Source: an uncultured Paludibaculum sp.
GTDB lineage: Bacteria; Acidobacteriota; Terriglobia; Bryobacterales; Bryobacteraceae
Direction: 5' to 3'
NCBI RefSeq assembly: GCF_963665245.1
Contig: NZ_OY762269.1
Location: forward strand, 2,362,501 to 2,426,500
Length of the DNA stretch: 64,000 nucleotides
The notes under the pieces are model-generated. The model was not told the DNA's origin, ran no database searches, and worked only from the letters and a program-made list of their open reading frames with translations. Positions 7,106-15,920 of the stretch are shown one piece after another. Each line of letters begins with the position of its first letter. Position 1 is the first letter of the stretch. The translations under genes were made by a program, and so were the position numbers.

Positions 7106-9472
7106 TCATTCCTGACGCAACGCCGCGGAGGGATCAACTCGGACGGCCCGGAGAGCTGGCACCCAGATGGCGACAGCGCCGGTCGCAAATAGCAGAAAGA
7201 TTATTCCCAATAAGGAAGCTGGCGCCCAGGGATTGAAGCCCGCCGGAAACAGGTCAACGAGCGGCCGAACTAACAAGAGGGCCAGCGGTGTGCCGGCGCC
7301 TGCTCCGCATGCCAGGACGGCCACCCCGTCCCTTAGGGCGGTCCAGATGATCCTTTGCCGCGAGGCGCCCAGGGCGGCGCGAATTCCGAATTCCCGAGTC
7401 CGCCGCCCCACCGCGTAGGAGACCGACCCGTACAGCCCGATCAATGAAAGGGCCAGCCCGAGACTGCTCAGCGAGACCAGGAATCCCGTTGCCACGCGCA
7501 TCGGAAACATGGCTCCGCCGACCGCGTCGTGCAGAGGCCGCACGTCGAGCGCGGCCGTTCCATCCACCTTGCCGAGAGCCTCCCGGAGCGGTTCCACCCA
7601 CAGTGCCGGATTGCCCGCGACACGAACGAGCAGTTGAGCGTTGAAATCGGGCCTGAAAACAGCCGGTGTGTCTGCCTCGCCCAGGGTCCGCATTTTGAAG
7701 TCCGCGGCGACACCGACAATTTCCACAACGGTTTCCTTCTCGCGGCCGAGCAGGAGGTGATGACCAATTGGGTCCTGCCCGGCAAAGACGTCGCGCGCCA
7801 GCGTTCGATTGACAATGACCGGCATCGGTGTGCGGCCGCGATCATCCATCCTGAAATCGCGTCCGCGAAGGATGGGGATATTGAGCGTCGCGAAATAGTT
7901 CTCGCCCACACCCATCATTGAGACCTTATGCAAGACCGATAGTCGATCGCCTTGCCAGCGAAGCAGGTCACCAGGAACCTCTCCCATCAGTGGCAGCGTT
8001 CCGGCGGAAGTCACCGCCTCAACGCCGGGCACCGACTGTATCTGCCGCAGCACCTGCCGGCGGAGATCCCAGGAGCGCTCGCCCTCGTATCGTCCCGGAA
8101 GCGGGTGAATGGCCGCTATCAGCGTGTGCGCGGTGTCGAAGCCAGGGCCACCTTCCGCCAAATGCAGAAGACTCCTGCCAAACAGGCTCGAAACCGTGAG
8201 TAGCACCATCGAGAGTGCCACCTGTAGGATCAAAAAACCGTTACGCATGTCCCAATGACGGACCGAGAACGATGGCTCCCCCTGTTTCATCGCAAGAGCC
8301 AGGTCCACGTCCGCCCCTCGTAGCGCCGGCAGCACAGAGGAAAGGAGTAGGGCGGCGAGCGCCGTCACGCCCGCGTACAGGAATAGTCCATAGTCGCTCT
8401 GGAAATGGAATTCGAAAGGAATACCGTAGGCCGAGGGCCAACGCAGACCACTGAGTCTGTCGCGAAGAAAGGCGTCGAGCACGAGACCGAGTCCGGCGCC
8501 GCACAGCACGAGCACCAACCCCTCCGCGATCAAGGGTCGCAGGATCTGAATCCGTGTTGCGCCGAGCGCTTTGCGAATCGCCAATTCCCTTTGACGGTTC
8601 AGCGTCCGAACCATCAACAGCCCGGCGACATTCGAGCACCCGATGAGCGCCAGCATGCCGGCCACGCCAAAGAGCGTCATAAAGAATAGTAAAAAGAGCC
8701 GGTCATCTCCGCCCTTGGCTGCATTGGCGCGTAAGCCGCTCATCGGACGCAGTTCGACGATTTGCCGCGGCGTCTCCGGACCTTTCAGCCTCTCGACAGC
8801 GGCGGCGAAGACCTGGCGTGTCTGCGCCAAAGAGGCGCCGCCATGCAAGCGGCCAACGAGCCCGTACAGGCGGTCGTGCGGGTCCGTGTTGCCGGGATCC
8901 GAGAGGTACAACTCGGGAGAAACTCCGTGGCCATAGATGCTGCGATAATCGCGCGGAAGAACCCCGACCAGCGTGTAGAGCCTTCCTGCCAGTTGCACAG
9001 GTTGTCCCACTGCGTTTGGATCGCCGCGCAGGCGCTTGCGCCAGAACCCGTAGCTTGCCACGGCAAGTTCGCGGCCCTCGTCGACGCTTGAATAAAGGCG
9101 TCCCGCATAGGCGTGAATACCGAGCACGTCGAAAAAGTCAGCGCTGGTTGTCAGTCTCCAGACGATCTCACTACGGTTCCCGGTGTGCCAGACCTGATCG
9201 CCGAAGCTGCGATAGAAGGCGAAGCCCTCGAACGCAGCCGTTGTTCGGAGCTGCCGGTACTGCGCATACGAAACAAGGGCCCCTTCCACGCGGACCAGGC
9301 GATCTGGGCTTCGCGCGCTCAGATCGTCGAGAATCATCTCGCGAACCACACTAAAGACAGTCACATTCGCACCGATTCCCAATGCGAGGGACCCGATTGC
9401 GATGGCAGCGAGCCCAGGGGCCTTACGAAGGCTGCGCATGGCTTGGCGGAAGTCGATCAGAAAGGGCTGCAT
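7106..9472 (-). CDS. ADOP-type ABC permease (MacB/FtsX-like), short form
   Basis: 788-aa membrane protein. N-terminus MQPFLIDFRQAMRSLRKAPG leads into the first transmembrane helix (AAIAIGSLALGIGANVTVFSVV), a periplasmic MacB-PCD-like domain, a three-helix FtsX block (MLALIGCSNVAGLLMVRTLNRQRELAIRKALGA), a second periplasmic domain and a second FtsX block (GLYGSVSYAVGRRTREFGIRAALGA). This duplicated layout defines the acidobacterial duplicated orphan permeases. It lacks the roughly 80-aa N-terminal region found in the PadR-linked form at 16259, and has no PadR or ATPase gene next to it. Such proteins probably act in export or envelope processes; substrate unknown. Confidence 0.9.
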   Translation of the reverse strand: MQPFLIDFRQAMRSLRKAPGLAAIAIGSLALGIGANVTVFSVVREMILDDLSARSPDRLVRVEGALVSYAQYRQLRTTAAFEGFAFYRSFGDQVWHTGNRSEIVWRLTTSADFFDVLGIHAYAGRLYSSVDEGRELAVASYGFWRKRLRGDPNAVGQPVQLAGRLYTLVGVLPRDYRSIYGHGVSPELYLSDPGNTDPHDRLYGLVGRLHGGASLAQTRQVFAAAVERLKGPETPRQIVELRPMSGLRANAAKGGDDRLFLLFFMTLFGVAGMLALIGCSNVAGLLMVRTLNRQRELAIRKALGATRIQILRPLIAEGLVLVLCGAGLGLVLDAFLRDRLSGLRWPSAYGIPFEFHFQSDYGLFLYAGVTALAALLLSSVLPALRGADVDLALAMKQGEPSFSVRHWDMRNGFLILQVALSMVLLTVSSLFGRSLLHLAEGGPGFDTAHTLIAAIHPLPGRYEGERSWDLRRQVLRQIQSVPGVEAVTSAGTLPLMGEVPGDLLRWQGDRLSVLHKVSMMGVGENYFATLNIPILRGRDFRMDDRGRTPMPVIVNRTLARDVFAGQDPIGHHLLLGREKETVVEIVGVAADFKMRTLGEADTPAVFRPDFNAQLLVRVAGNPALWVEPLREALGKVDGTAALDVRPLHDAVGGAMFPMRVATGFLVSLSSLGLALSLIGLYGSVSYAVGRRTREFGIRAALGASRQRIIWTALRDGVAVLACGAGAGTPLALLLVRPLVDLFPAGFNPWAPASLLGIIFLLFATGAVAIWVPALRAVRVDPSAALRQE

Positions 9473-9995
9473 TTGGAAAAATGACGTACTTCACTCTGGA
9501 AGCGTGTACACAGAAGGGTGCTCTGCCGGCGCGGACCTGGTGATTGGGGGTCCCTGCGCAGCGACGCCCTAGATTCCCGGCTTGTCATTTTGCTGATGTT
9601 CAGGCAGACGCGCTCCGCGCCTGTTAGGCCTCGAAACGGTTCAGATCGCGAATTGGCGCTTGCGTGTATTTGGTTTGGGGCATCCTTGGGGGCGCGGCGG
9701 TGTCCTTGCGCGGCCGAGGGCGTTCTTGGGGCTCGGGGTTGCGGGGCAGCCCCAACCTTCGGTTTGGGGGAGCCCTTGGGAGGCTTGGGGTTCGGGGCAG
9801 CCCCAACCTTCGGTTTGGGGGAATCCTCGGGGGCTTGGGGGTGTCCGTGGGGGCATTGGTGTCCTTGGGACGTTGGGGCTCCTTTGGGGGCGGCCTTGGG
9901 ATTTCGGGGAATCGCTGGGGGCTGCGAGCCGGTGGGGGGCGGAATCTTCCCTCATCTCTTCTCTACTCCCGCTTGTAGCTGCGGGCGAAATCCCC
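9473..9995. repeat. Hairpin repeats and G-run array upstream of the HUH transposase
   Basis: Two more copies of CCCCAACCTTCGGTTTGGGG at 9750-9769 and 9801-9820 (51 bp apart), same orientation as those at 6.5 kb. They sit in a stretch from about 9670 to 9940 of regularly spaced runs of three to five G (for example GGGGGTGTCCGTGGGGG). Bases 9473-9660 form the upstream region of the permease gene; no promoter was identified with confidence. Confidence 0.8.
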
Positions 9996-10460
9996 CTATG
10001 GCTCTGAGTCGCCAACTAGCGGCTCCGCTGGTTGGGGGTACACCTCCATGGGTGAGCCTTGCTGGTTCAGGACATAGTACACTGCCGCTGCTATGGATAG
10101 TGGCGTCTTCAGGTTGCGGATATTGCGGTAGTCGGCCCAGATGCGGTCGTTCGGACCCGCTAGCCGAGCAGCCCGCAACGCCGCTGTACACGCGGATTTC
10201 ACGGCACCCACGGCTCGGGCGGGGTCGGCGTGCGTGTCGAGAACCAGATGGATATGGGTTGGCCGGATGTGGAGCGCCAGGATGAGCCAGTCCCTCTTTC
10301 CGCAATAGGTCCGGATGGTCTCCATGACCAGCTTGCGATGCGGGGCTTCCAATGTGAAGGGTTGGGACTTGGCGCGCTTCACACGCCAGCGGACCAGGGC
10401 TTGGTCTTCGTGAATGGTTGGGTGAAGGGCAAAGCCACTCCACGTCAGTAGTACAGCCAC
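9996..10460 (-). CDS. Small HUH transposase (Y1_Tnp / RAYT-like)
   Basis: About 154 aa, IS200/REP-associated tyrosine transposase type. The HUH motif is HIRPTHIHLVLD, the conserved downstream helix is ARAVGAVKSACTAALRAA, and the candidate catalytic tyrosine lies in AAAVYYVLNQQG. These enzymes cut and rejoin single-stranded DNA at hairpins. The start is uncertain: GTG at 10460 is proposed because the frame further upstream is only translated hairpin repeat (it reads NRRLGLPGPP and TEGWGCPVHP). The gene lies between hairpin copies at 9801-9820 and 10534-10553, which is the arrangement expected of a transposase with its REP-like substrates. It lacks recognisable IS200 ends and a tnpB gene. Confidence 0.75.
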   Translation of the reverse strand: MAVLLTWSGFALHPTIHEDQALVRWRVKRAKSQPFTLEAPHRKLVMETIRTYCGKRDWLILALHIRPTHIHLVLDTHADPARAVGAVKSACTAALRAARLAGPNDRIWADYRNIRNLKTPLSIAAAVYYVLNQQGSPMEVYPQPAEPLVGDSEP

Positions 10461-10900
10461 ACTTTGAATGTGGAGCGAGCGCGGAAATTGTCTCTTCGGA
10501 TTGCGGACGCCGTTGACGGGGTGGACGGGGCAGCCCCAACCTTCGGTTTGGGGGAGCCCTGGGGACCCTGGGGGAGACCGTTGGGACCTTGGGGCAATCC
10601 CTGGAGATCTCGAGGGGGTCCTTGGGGAGGGAAGACTCGGCGGAAACGGCGGACGTAATGCCGGGGCGATTGACGGGGGTGGACCGGGCAGCCCCAACCT
10701 TCGGTTTGGGGGAGCCCTGGAGATCTTGGGCGAGTCCTGGGGATCTGGAGGGAGCCCTGGAGATGTTGGGGGAGTCCTGGGGACCTTGGGGCGCTCTTGT
10801 AGATCTTCGGGCAATCCCTGGAGATCTCGGGGGCGTCCTTGGGGAGGGAAGATTCGGAAGAGACGGCGGACGTAATCCCGACTCAGTGCAGGCTCGTGCC
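10461..10900. repeat. Second 158-bp hairpin/G-run repeat array
   Basis: Hairpins CCCCAACCTTCGGTTTGGGG at 10534-10553 and 10692-10711 (period 158). Each is followed by spaced G runs, a conserved block with GGAGATCTCG and CCTTGGGGAGGGAAGA, and the module GGCGGACGTAAT (about 10650 and 10868). The composite unit and its period match the array at 6552-6885, so the two loci are copies of one repeat family. The first hairpin begins 74 bases upstream of the proposed transposase start. Confidence 0.8.
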
Positions 10901-11061
10901 GATTGTTTCTTACCAAGGGCTTGCAGGCATGGCAGCGCTGCTGTTCCGGTGGGCCGGCGCCGCATCCATACACGATTCAACTCTCCGGACTTACGATTGG
11001 CTCGATCTGGGTAACTTTGGATACCCTGGGAGTACCATTTACTTCCAGGAGCAGTGTCTTT

Positions 11062-14000
11062 GTGCGGTTAAGTGAAATCTGCGTTCAGCGGCCCGTCTTC
11101 GCCTTCATGCTCATCATGTTCCTGGTGGTCATGGGCTTTTTCAGTTTCGTGGACCTCGGCGTCGACCTGTTTCCCCGCACGGACCCCGCCACCGTCTATG
11201 TGAACTTCAAGCTGCCCGGCGCCAGCCCCGAGGAAGTTGTCTCCCAGGTGGTGCTGCCGCTGGAAGAGGCGGTCTCCTCCGTCAGCGGCATCGACGAACT
11301 GCGTTCCGTGGTCAGCGAGGGCGGCGGGTTCATCATCGTTACCTTTACCCTCGAGAAAGACATCAACGAGGCCGTGGACGACGTCCGCGAGAAGGTCTCT
11401 TCGGCCGTCCGCGAGATGCCCCAGACCGTGCTGCCGCCCGTCGTTCGCAAGGCGGATCCTGATTCCGATCCTGTTGTCACCGTCGCTCTCAGCGGCAACG
11501 TCGGGCTGCGCGAACTCACCGAGGTGGCCGACAAGATCGTGCGCCGCGACATTGAAACCGTTGACGGGGTGGCCTCCGCCGACATCTATGGTGGTCGCAA
11601 CCGCCAGATCAACCTGATGCTCGACCTGAACAAGCTGAACGGCTACAGCCTTACCGCCCAGGAAGTGGAACGGGCCGTCCAGACCGAGAACGTCGAGTCG
11701 CCCGGCGGCCGCATCGTGCGGGGGGCCAGCGAGATGGGTGTCCGCACCATGGGGCGCGTCGAGACCATCGAGCAGTTCAACAACATCATCATTAAGAACG
11801 CCAGCGGTGTCCCCATTCGATTGAGGGATGTTGGCTATGCCGAGGACGGCATGGCGGAAAAGCGGACCTTTGCGTACTATCAGGGCAAACCCGCCGTCCT
11901 CATCGACATCAAACGCCAGACGGGCACCAACACGGTGAAGGTCGTCGACGCGGCGCTGGCTCGCATCGAGAACCTCGACAAGCGCCTGCCCCCCGGACTC
12001 AAGCTGAACGTCATCAAGGAAACCGCCACCTACATCAAGAAGTCGGTGGAGAGCCTGGAAGAACACCTGGTTCTCGGCAGCCTGCTGGCGTCGTTCGTCA
12101 TCTGGCTCTTCATTCGCGACTGGCGCACCGTCCTCATCAGCTCGATCGCTATTCCGACGTCCATCATCACCACCTTCACGGTGATGCGCTATCTCGACTA
12201 CACCCTGAACTCGATGACTTTGCTGGCTTTAACGTTAGCGGTGGGCATTGTCATTGACGACGCCATCATTGTCCTCGAGAACATCTACCGCTATCTTGAA
12301 GCCGACCCCGACATCGATCCCAAGCGGGCCGCCATTGATGCCACCAAGGAAATCTCCATGGCCGTTGTGGCCACCACCATCTCCCTGGTCATCATCTTTG
12401 TGCCCATCGCCTTCGTTACGGGCTATGCCAAGCGCTACCTGAACCAGTTCGGTTGGACGATGTCCGTCTCGATTCTGGTCTCGATGCTGGTCGCCTTTAC
12501 GCTGACGCCGACACTCAGCGCCCGTATCCTCAAGATCAAACATCACAGGAAGTCCGGCGAGCCCCATCACGGCCATCAATCCAACGCGCTGGAGCGCGGG
12601 TATGTCCGCGTGCTCTCCTGGTCGCTGGGCCATCGGTGGGCCATCGTTGCTCTTTGCCTGGTGACGTTCGGGTCGACGTTCGTCCTCAACCGTTACATCG
12701 GCCGCGACTGGATGCCTCAGGAAGACCAGAGCGAGTTGGGCCTCCAGATGGAACTGCCCGAAGGGTCATCCCTGGAAGCCACGGAACGCATCGCGATGGA
12801 AGTGGCCCGCAAGGTCGAGAAGGTGCCCGGCGTCATGACGGTGATTCCGGCCAGTGCCGGGTTCCTGGATCGCGTCGCCATGGCCCGGTTCACCATTCTA
12901 TTGGTGCCCCCGGGCGAGCGCGGGCCGCTCAATGACACAGCGCAAACCATCCGCGGCATCATGAAGGACTACGCTTACGCGCGGCCTGCCATCAGTTTCC
13001 CCAATGTGCTGGGTGGCCGGGATACGTTCTCCCCGGTCCGCGCCACGCTCCTGGGTACCGATTTTGCGAAACTGGCGCCCATTGCCCGGAACATGTTGTC
13101 CAAGTTATTGCAGCAACCGGAACTGGCCGACATGCGCGCCAACCTGAACTTCAATAACCCGGAGCTCCAAGTCCAGATTGACCGGCAACTGGCCAGCGAT
13201 CTGGGCGTGCGCGTGTCCGACGTGGCTACCGCCGTTCGCCTGTTGATGTCGGGCGAAGACGAGATTTCCACCTATAAGGAGCTCGGCGAACAGTACCCCG
13301 TCACGGTGCGGTTGATGCCTGGCCAGCGCGACGATCCCGATATCCTCAGCCGGTTGCTGGTGCCTTCGGCCCGCCTGGGTCTCATCCGGCTCGACTCCAT
13401 CGCCAAACTGGAGCGTGGACTTGGCCCCAGCCGCATCGACCGTGTTGCCCGCCAGTACGGCATCGGCTTCTACGGCAATCCGGCGCCCGGAGTCACTCTG
13501 GACGCTGCCGCCAATGCCGTCAATCGCGTGGTGGCCGAGATCGATCTGCCGGCCGCCTATCGCCTGATCTTCGCCGGCCAGGTGAAGATTCTGGAAGAGA
13601 CCACCTTGAATATGATTCTGGCCATCGGCCTGGCTTCGATTTTCATGTACATGGTGCTGGCCGCTCAGTTCGAGAGCCTCGTTCACCCGTTCATCATCCT
13701 GCTGACGTTGCCGTTGTCCATCCCCTTTGCGCTCATCAGCCTGATTGCCACGGGCCGCTCGCTGAACCTGTTTAGCGCATTGGGGATCCTGCTGCTGTTG
13801 GGCATCGTCAAGAAGAACGGCATTCTTCAAATCGACTGCATGAATCGGTTGCTTAGGGAAGGGATGCCTCTGCGCGACGCCATTCTGGAGGCGAACCGCA
13901 TCCGTCTGCGGCCCATCCTGATGACGACGTTTTCCATCATTGCCGGCTTGATTCCTACCGCCATCGCGGTGGGCACCGGTGCGGCGACGCGGTCGGCCAT

Positions 14001-14148
14001 TGCGGTGACAATCATCGGCGGTCAAACGCTCTGCCTGATGTTGACCCTGCTGGTTGTGCCGGTGGGGTACTCGTTCGTGGAAGGCGCCCGCCTCCGCTGG
14101 GCCCGCCGTCACGCTCAGCCGGAACAGGTGCCCGCGGCCGGAGACTGA
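11062..14148 (+). CDS. RND-family efflux transporter (AcrB/MexB-like inner-membrane pump)
   Basis: 1028 aa from the GTG at 11062, which has AGGAG at 11047-11051 and gives VRLSEICVQRPVFAFMLIMF, the canonical RND N-terminus; the frame extends upstream to 10903 but that part is not RND-like. Twelve membrane helices are expected in the usual 1 + 5 + 1 + 5 pattern. The proton-relay segment LAVGIVIDDAIIVLENIYR in TM4 and the C-terminal ARSPILMT-equivalent RLRPILMTTFSIIAGLIP are present. It uses proton motive force to expel compounds as a trimer with a membrane-fusion protein and an outer-membrane channel, but neither partner is encoded nearby. Confidence 0.92.
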   Translation: MRLSEICVQRPVFAFMLIMFLVVMGFFSFVDLGVDLFPRTDPATVYVNFKLPGASPEEVVSQVVLPLEEAVSSVSGIDELRSVVSEGGGFIIVTFTLEKDINEAVDDVREKVSSAVREMPQTVLPPVVRKADPDSDPVVTVALSGNVGLRELTEVADKIVRRDIETVDGVASADIYGGRNRQINLMLDLNKLNGYSLTAQEVERAVQTENVESPGGRIVRGASEMGVRTMGRVETIEQFNNIIIKNASGVPIRLRDVGYAEDGMAEKRTFAYYQGKPAVLIDIKRQTGTNTVKVVDAALARIENLDKRLPPGLKLNVIKETATYIKKSVESLEEHLVLGSLLASFVIWLFIRDWRTVLISSIAIPTSIITTFTVMRYLDYTLNSMTLLALTLAVGIVIDDAIIVLENIYRYLEADPDIDPKRAAIDATKEISMAVVATTISLVIIFVPIAFVTGYAKRYLNQFGWTMSVSILVSMLVAFTLTPTLSARILKIKHHRKSGEPHHGHQSNALERGYVRVLSWSLGHRWAIVALCLVTFGSTFVLNRYIGRDWMPQEDQSELGLQMELPEGSSLEATERIAMEVARKVEKVPGVMTVIPASAGFLDRVAMARFTILLVPPGERGPLNDTAQTIRGIMKDYAYARPAISFPNVLGGRDTFSPVRATLLGTDFAKLAPIARNMLSKLLQQPELADMRANLNFNNPELQVQIDRQLASDLGVRVSDVATAVRLLMSGEDEISTYKELGEQYPVTVRLMPGQRDDPDILSRLLVPSARLGLIRLDSIAKLERGLGPSRIDRVARQYGIGFYGNPAPGVTLDAAANAVNRVVAEIDLPAAYRLIFAGQVKILEETTLNMILAIGLASIFMYMVLAAQFESLVHPFIILLTLPLSIPFALISLIATGRSLNLFSALGILLLLGIVKKNGILQIDCMNRLLREGMPLRDAILEANRIRLRPILMTTFSIIAGLIPTAIAVGTGAATRSAIAVTIIGGQTLCLMLTLLVVPVGYSFVEGARLRWARRHAQPEQVPAAGD

Positions 14149-14211
14149 CGGGACTTATAAGGGTGTCGAGGGATTGCTATTCCACAGGCACCCATGATTA
14201 GCTGAAAGTAG

Positions 14212-14415
14212 ATGAAAAAACAAAGCACCCGCGCCAAGACCACGGCTCCGGCCAAGCCATCCGTGCGGGCCAAGGTCGCCAAGAAGGGTGCCCGGTGTGT
14301 CGTCTGCGCCGCCGAGGTGGCTCCGTTCTCGACGGAGGAGCTCTGCTGGGTCTGTCGCCGCCTCAAGATCAGCGCCTGGCGCGATGTGGAAGGTCAAGCC
14401 GCCATTCAGGAATAG
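14212..14415 (+). CDS. Small zinc-ribbon-like protein
   Basis: 67 aa. The first 25 residues are Lys/Ala/Thr-rich and very basic (MKKQSTRAKTTAPAKPSVRA), followed by two CxxC knuckles, RCVVC and ELCWVCRR, 15 residues apart, which could bind one zinc ion. No family name recognised. It lies 63 bases after the RND gene and just before the membrane-protein/methyltransferase pair on the same strand, possibly co-transcribed. The ribosome binding site is weak (GAAAGTAG). Confidence 0.55.
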   Translation: MKKQSTRAKTTAPAKPSVRAKVAKKGARCVVCAAEVAPFSTEELCWVCRRLKISAWRDVEGQAAIQE

Positions 14416-14451
14416 CCCATCACGCAAGTTCGTGTCCGCGATCCGATCTGG

Positions 14452-15216
14452 TTGTGGCCAAACCTGCTTAGTTTGGACGCCCCCCTTGTGGCTGTTGTCT
14501 GGCAGTCGTTCGCAGCCCGCTGTTTTTCCCTTCCGCTCCGGCCCGTCGCGCAAGTCATTTTGTTTCTGACGGTTTGGGTGATCTACCTGGGCGATCGCCT
14601 GCTGGATGTCCGGCACCCGCCCACCGCCTCCGAATCGCCCCGCCATCGCTTCTACCGCCGCCACCGGCGTCTGGCCTTCATTCTTCTGACTCTTGCCATT
14701 GCCGCTGCTTCGGCCCTTTGTTTGTTGGAGTTGCGGCCTGCCGTCCTGCGTACTGGCTGCCTGGCGTTGACCGGAGTTCTGGCCTATCTCGCCCTGGTAC
14801 ACCTATACGACGTGCATGTGTTCTTCCCCAAGCAGTTGGCCGCTGCCCTGCTTTTTGCCGGCGGGACGTTTGCCGCGCCCTGGGCGCTGTGCCCCGACCC
14901 GGTTCGGATCCTACTCATTCCATGGGGCTTCTTTGCCGTGCTCTGCCTCGGAAACCTGGTTGCCATTGAGGGATGGGAGTCGGAGGTGCCGCCCCAACTG
15001 CTCACGAGGACATTGGAAGAGTATCTGCGTTTATGGATGCCGGCTGTAGCCGTGGCTGCCTTGGCCTTCGTCGGAAAGCCGTATTATCAAGCAGTTGCGG
15101 CGAGTGCGGCCGCCATCACGGCCATCTCCATCTGGGAAGAGCAGCTCAGCCTCGACCTGCGCCGTGTTCTGGTGGACGCTGCTCTGCTAACTCCACTACT
15201 TTTCTATTGGTTATGA
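14452..15216 (+). CDS. Polytopic membrane protein, possibly UbiA-like
   Basis: About 254 aa and seven or eight hydrophobic helices. The segment VIYLGDRLLDVRHPP has an Asp-x3-Asp spacing reminiscent of the prenyl-diphosphate-binding motif of UbiA-type prenyltransferases, and the helix layout fits, but the second Asp-rich motif is not clear (only SIWEEQLSLDLRR late in the protein), so the assignment is tentative. TTG at 14452 is the only start-like codon in the right place; the frame opens at 14416 and a natural-looking extension begins with ATC. Its TGA overlaps the ATG of the methyltransferase by four bases, so the two probably work together on one lipid or quinone-like substrate. Confidence 0.6.
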   Translation: MWPNLLSLDAPLVAVVWQSFAARCFSLPLRPVAQVILFLTVWVIYLGDRLLDVRHPPTASESPRHRFYRRHRRLAFILLTLAIAAASALCLLELRPAVLRTGCLALTGVLAYLALVHLYDVHVFFPKQLAAALLFAGGTFAAPWALCPDPVRILLIPWGFFAVLCLGNLVAIEGWESEVPPQLLTRTLEEYLRLWMPAVAVAALAFVGKPYYQAVAASAAAITAISIWEEQLSLDLRRVLVDAALLTPLLFYWL

Positions 15217-15854
15217 ACACGGACCGCATTGCTGCCCTATATCGCTGGATCGAGTACGCAGCCTTCGGGCGGGCTCTTGAGCGGCGGCGGTTTGCTTTCC
15301 TCCCGCTGGTCAAAGGCGCACAAAGGGTACTGATTGCCGGGGAAGGGGACGGACGTTTCCTGGCACGGCTCGTTCGGCAGAATCCTGACGTGCGAGTCGA
15401 TGTTCTCGAGTCGAGTGTGGAGATGATCCGCCTGGCCCGGAGCCGGCTGCCGCCCGGCGCAAACGTGACCTTTCACCGCGAAGACGCGCTCGAAACACCG
15501 CCGGAAGGGCCGTTTGACCTGGTGGTGACCCACTTCTTCCTCGATTGCCTGTCCGACGAGGAGACCGTCCGGTTCATCGAGGGTATAAAACAACAGTTGT
15601 CGTTTAGCGCATTTTGGCTGGTCAGCGATTTCCAACAAGTGTCGTTTTGGCCGGCGAACTGGCATTCGTGGCTTTGGCTCCGCGTGATGTACGCCTTCTT
15701 CCGGCTCTCTACCGGCCTGCGGACCGCAAAACTGCCGCAAATCGACCGCGCTTTGCACGGTGCTGGTTTCGAACTCGTGACCAAAGAGGAGGCGAGACTC
15801 GGCCTGATCGTCTCCCAGTTGTGGCGGCTCGATCAGAAGGGTTCGCAGTTGTAA
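15213..15854 (+). CDS. SAM-dependent class I methyltransferase
   Basis: 213 aa starting MNTDRIAALYRWIEYAAFG, translationally coupled (ATGA) to the membrane protein upstream. Class I motifs are visible: motif I RVLIAGEGDGRFLARLV, the acidic residue after strand 2 in VDVLESSVEMIRLAR, motif II-like FHREDALETPPEG and the FDLVVTHFFLDCLSDEE segment. The C-terminus carries hydrophobic stretches (WHSWLWLRVMYAFFRL) suggesting membrane association. Substrate unknown. Confidence 0.85.
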   Translation: MNTDRIAALYRWIEYAAFGRALERRRFAFLPLVKGAQRVLIAGEGDGRFLARLVRQNPDVRVDVLESSVEMIRLARSRLPPGANVTFHREDALETPPEGPFDLVVTHFFLDCLSDEETVRFIEGIKQQLSFSAFWLVSDFQQVSFWPANWHSWLWLRVMYAFFRLSTGLRTAKLPQIDRALHGAGFELVTKEEARLGLIVSQLWRLDQKGSQL

Positions 15855-15861
15855 CGCGCCT

Positions 15862-15919
15862 TATACCTTGATCTTCGACCTATCAGCTCCTAAGCTGAAT
15901 GGTAGAAGCTTGAGGTATA
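15862..15919. promoter_or_regulatory. 58-bp imperfect palindrome covering the PadR ribosome binding site
   Basis: Dyad centred at 15890.5. Outer arms TATACCT (15862-15868) and AGGTATA (15913-15919), middle segments CTTC/GAAG and ACC/GGT, inner arms TCAGCT (15883-15888) and AGCTGA (15893-15898). The PadR Shine-Dalgarno GAGG (15912-15915) is part of the 3' outer arm and the ATG follows at 15921. It may be a PadR operator, an RNA hairpin controlling translation, or both. The half-site AGGTATA also occurs next to the start of the second PadR gene (54997-55003). Confidence 0.65.
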
Positions 15920-15920
15920 C

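Noticed and set aside
6291..7192. Open frames reading through the hairpin/G-run array (for example Gly/Leu/Trp-rich products)
   Set aside because: Both strands and several frames are open because of the repetitive G/C-rich sequence; no ribosome binding site, and the translations are just the repeat.
6552..10711. Hairpin repeats considered as a CRISPR array
   Set aside because: Only two or three units per locus, units too long, 'spacers' are similar to each other, and there are no cas genes.
9952..10980. A 342-aa minus-strand frame overlapping the HUH transposase, and the N-terminal 170 residues of the transposase frame
   Set aside because: These are translated hairpin repeats (PNRRLGLP, TEGWGCP); only the last 154 residues resemble a protein family.
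11068..14112. Long minus-strand frames opposite the RND pump
   Set aside because: Shadow frames caused by high third-position GC; His/Gly/Gln-rich translations with no domain.
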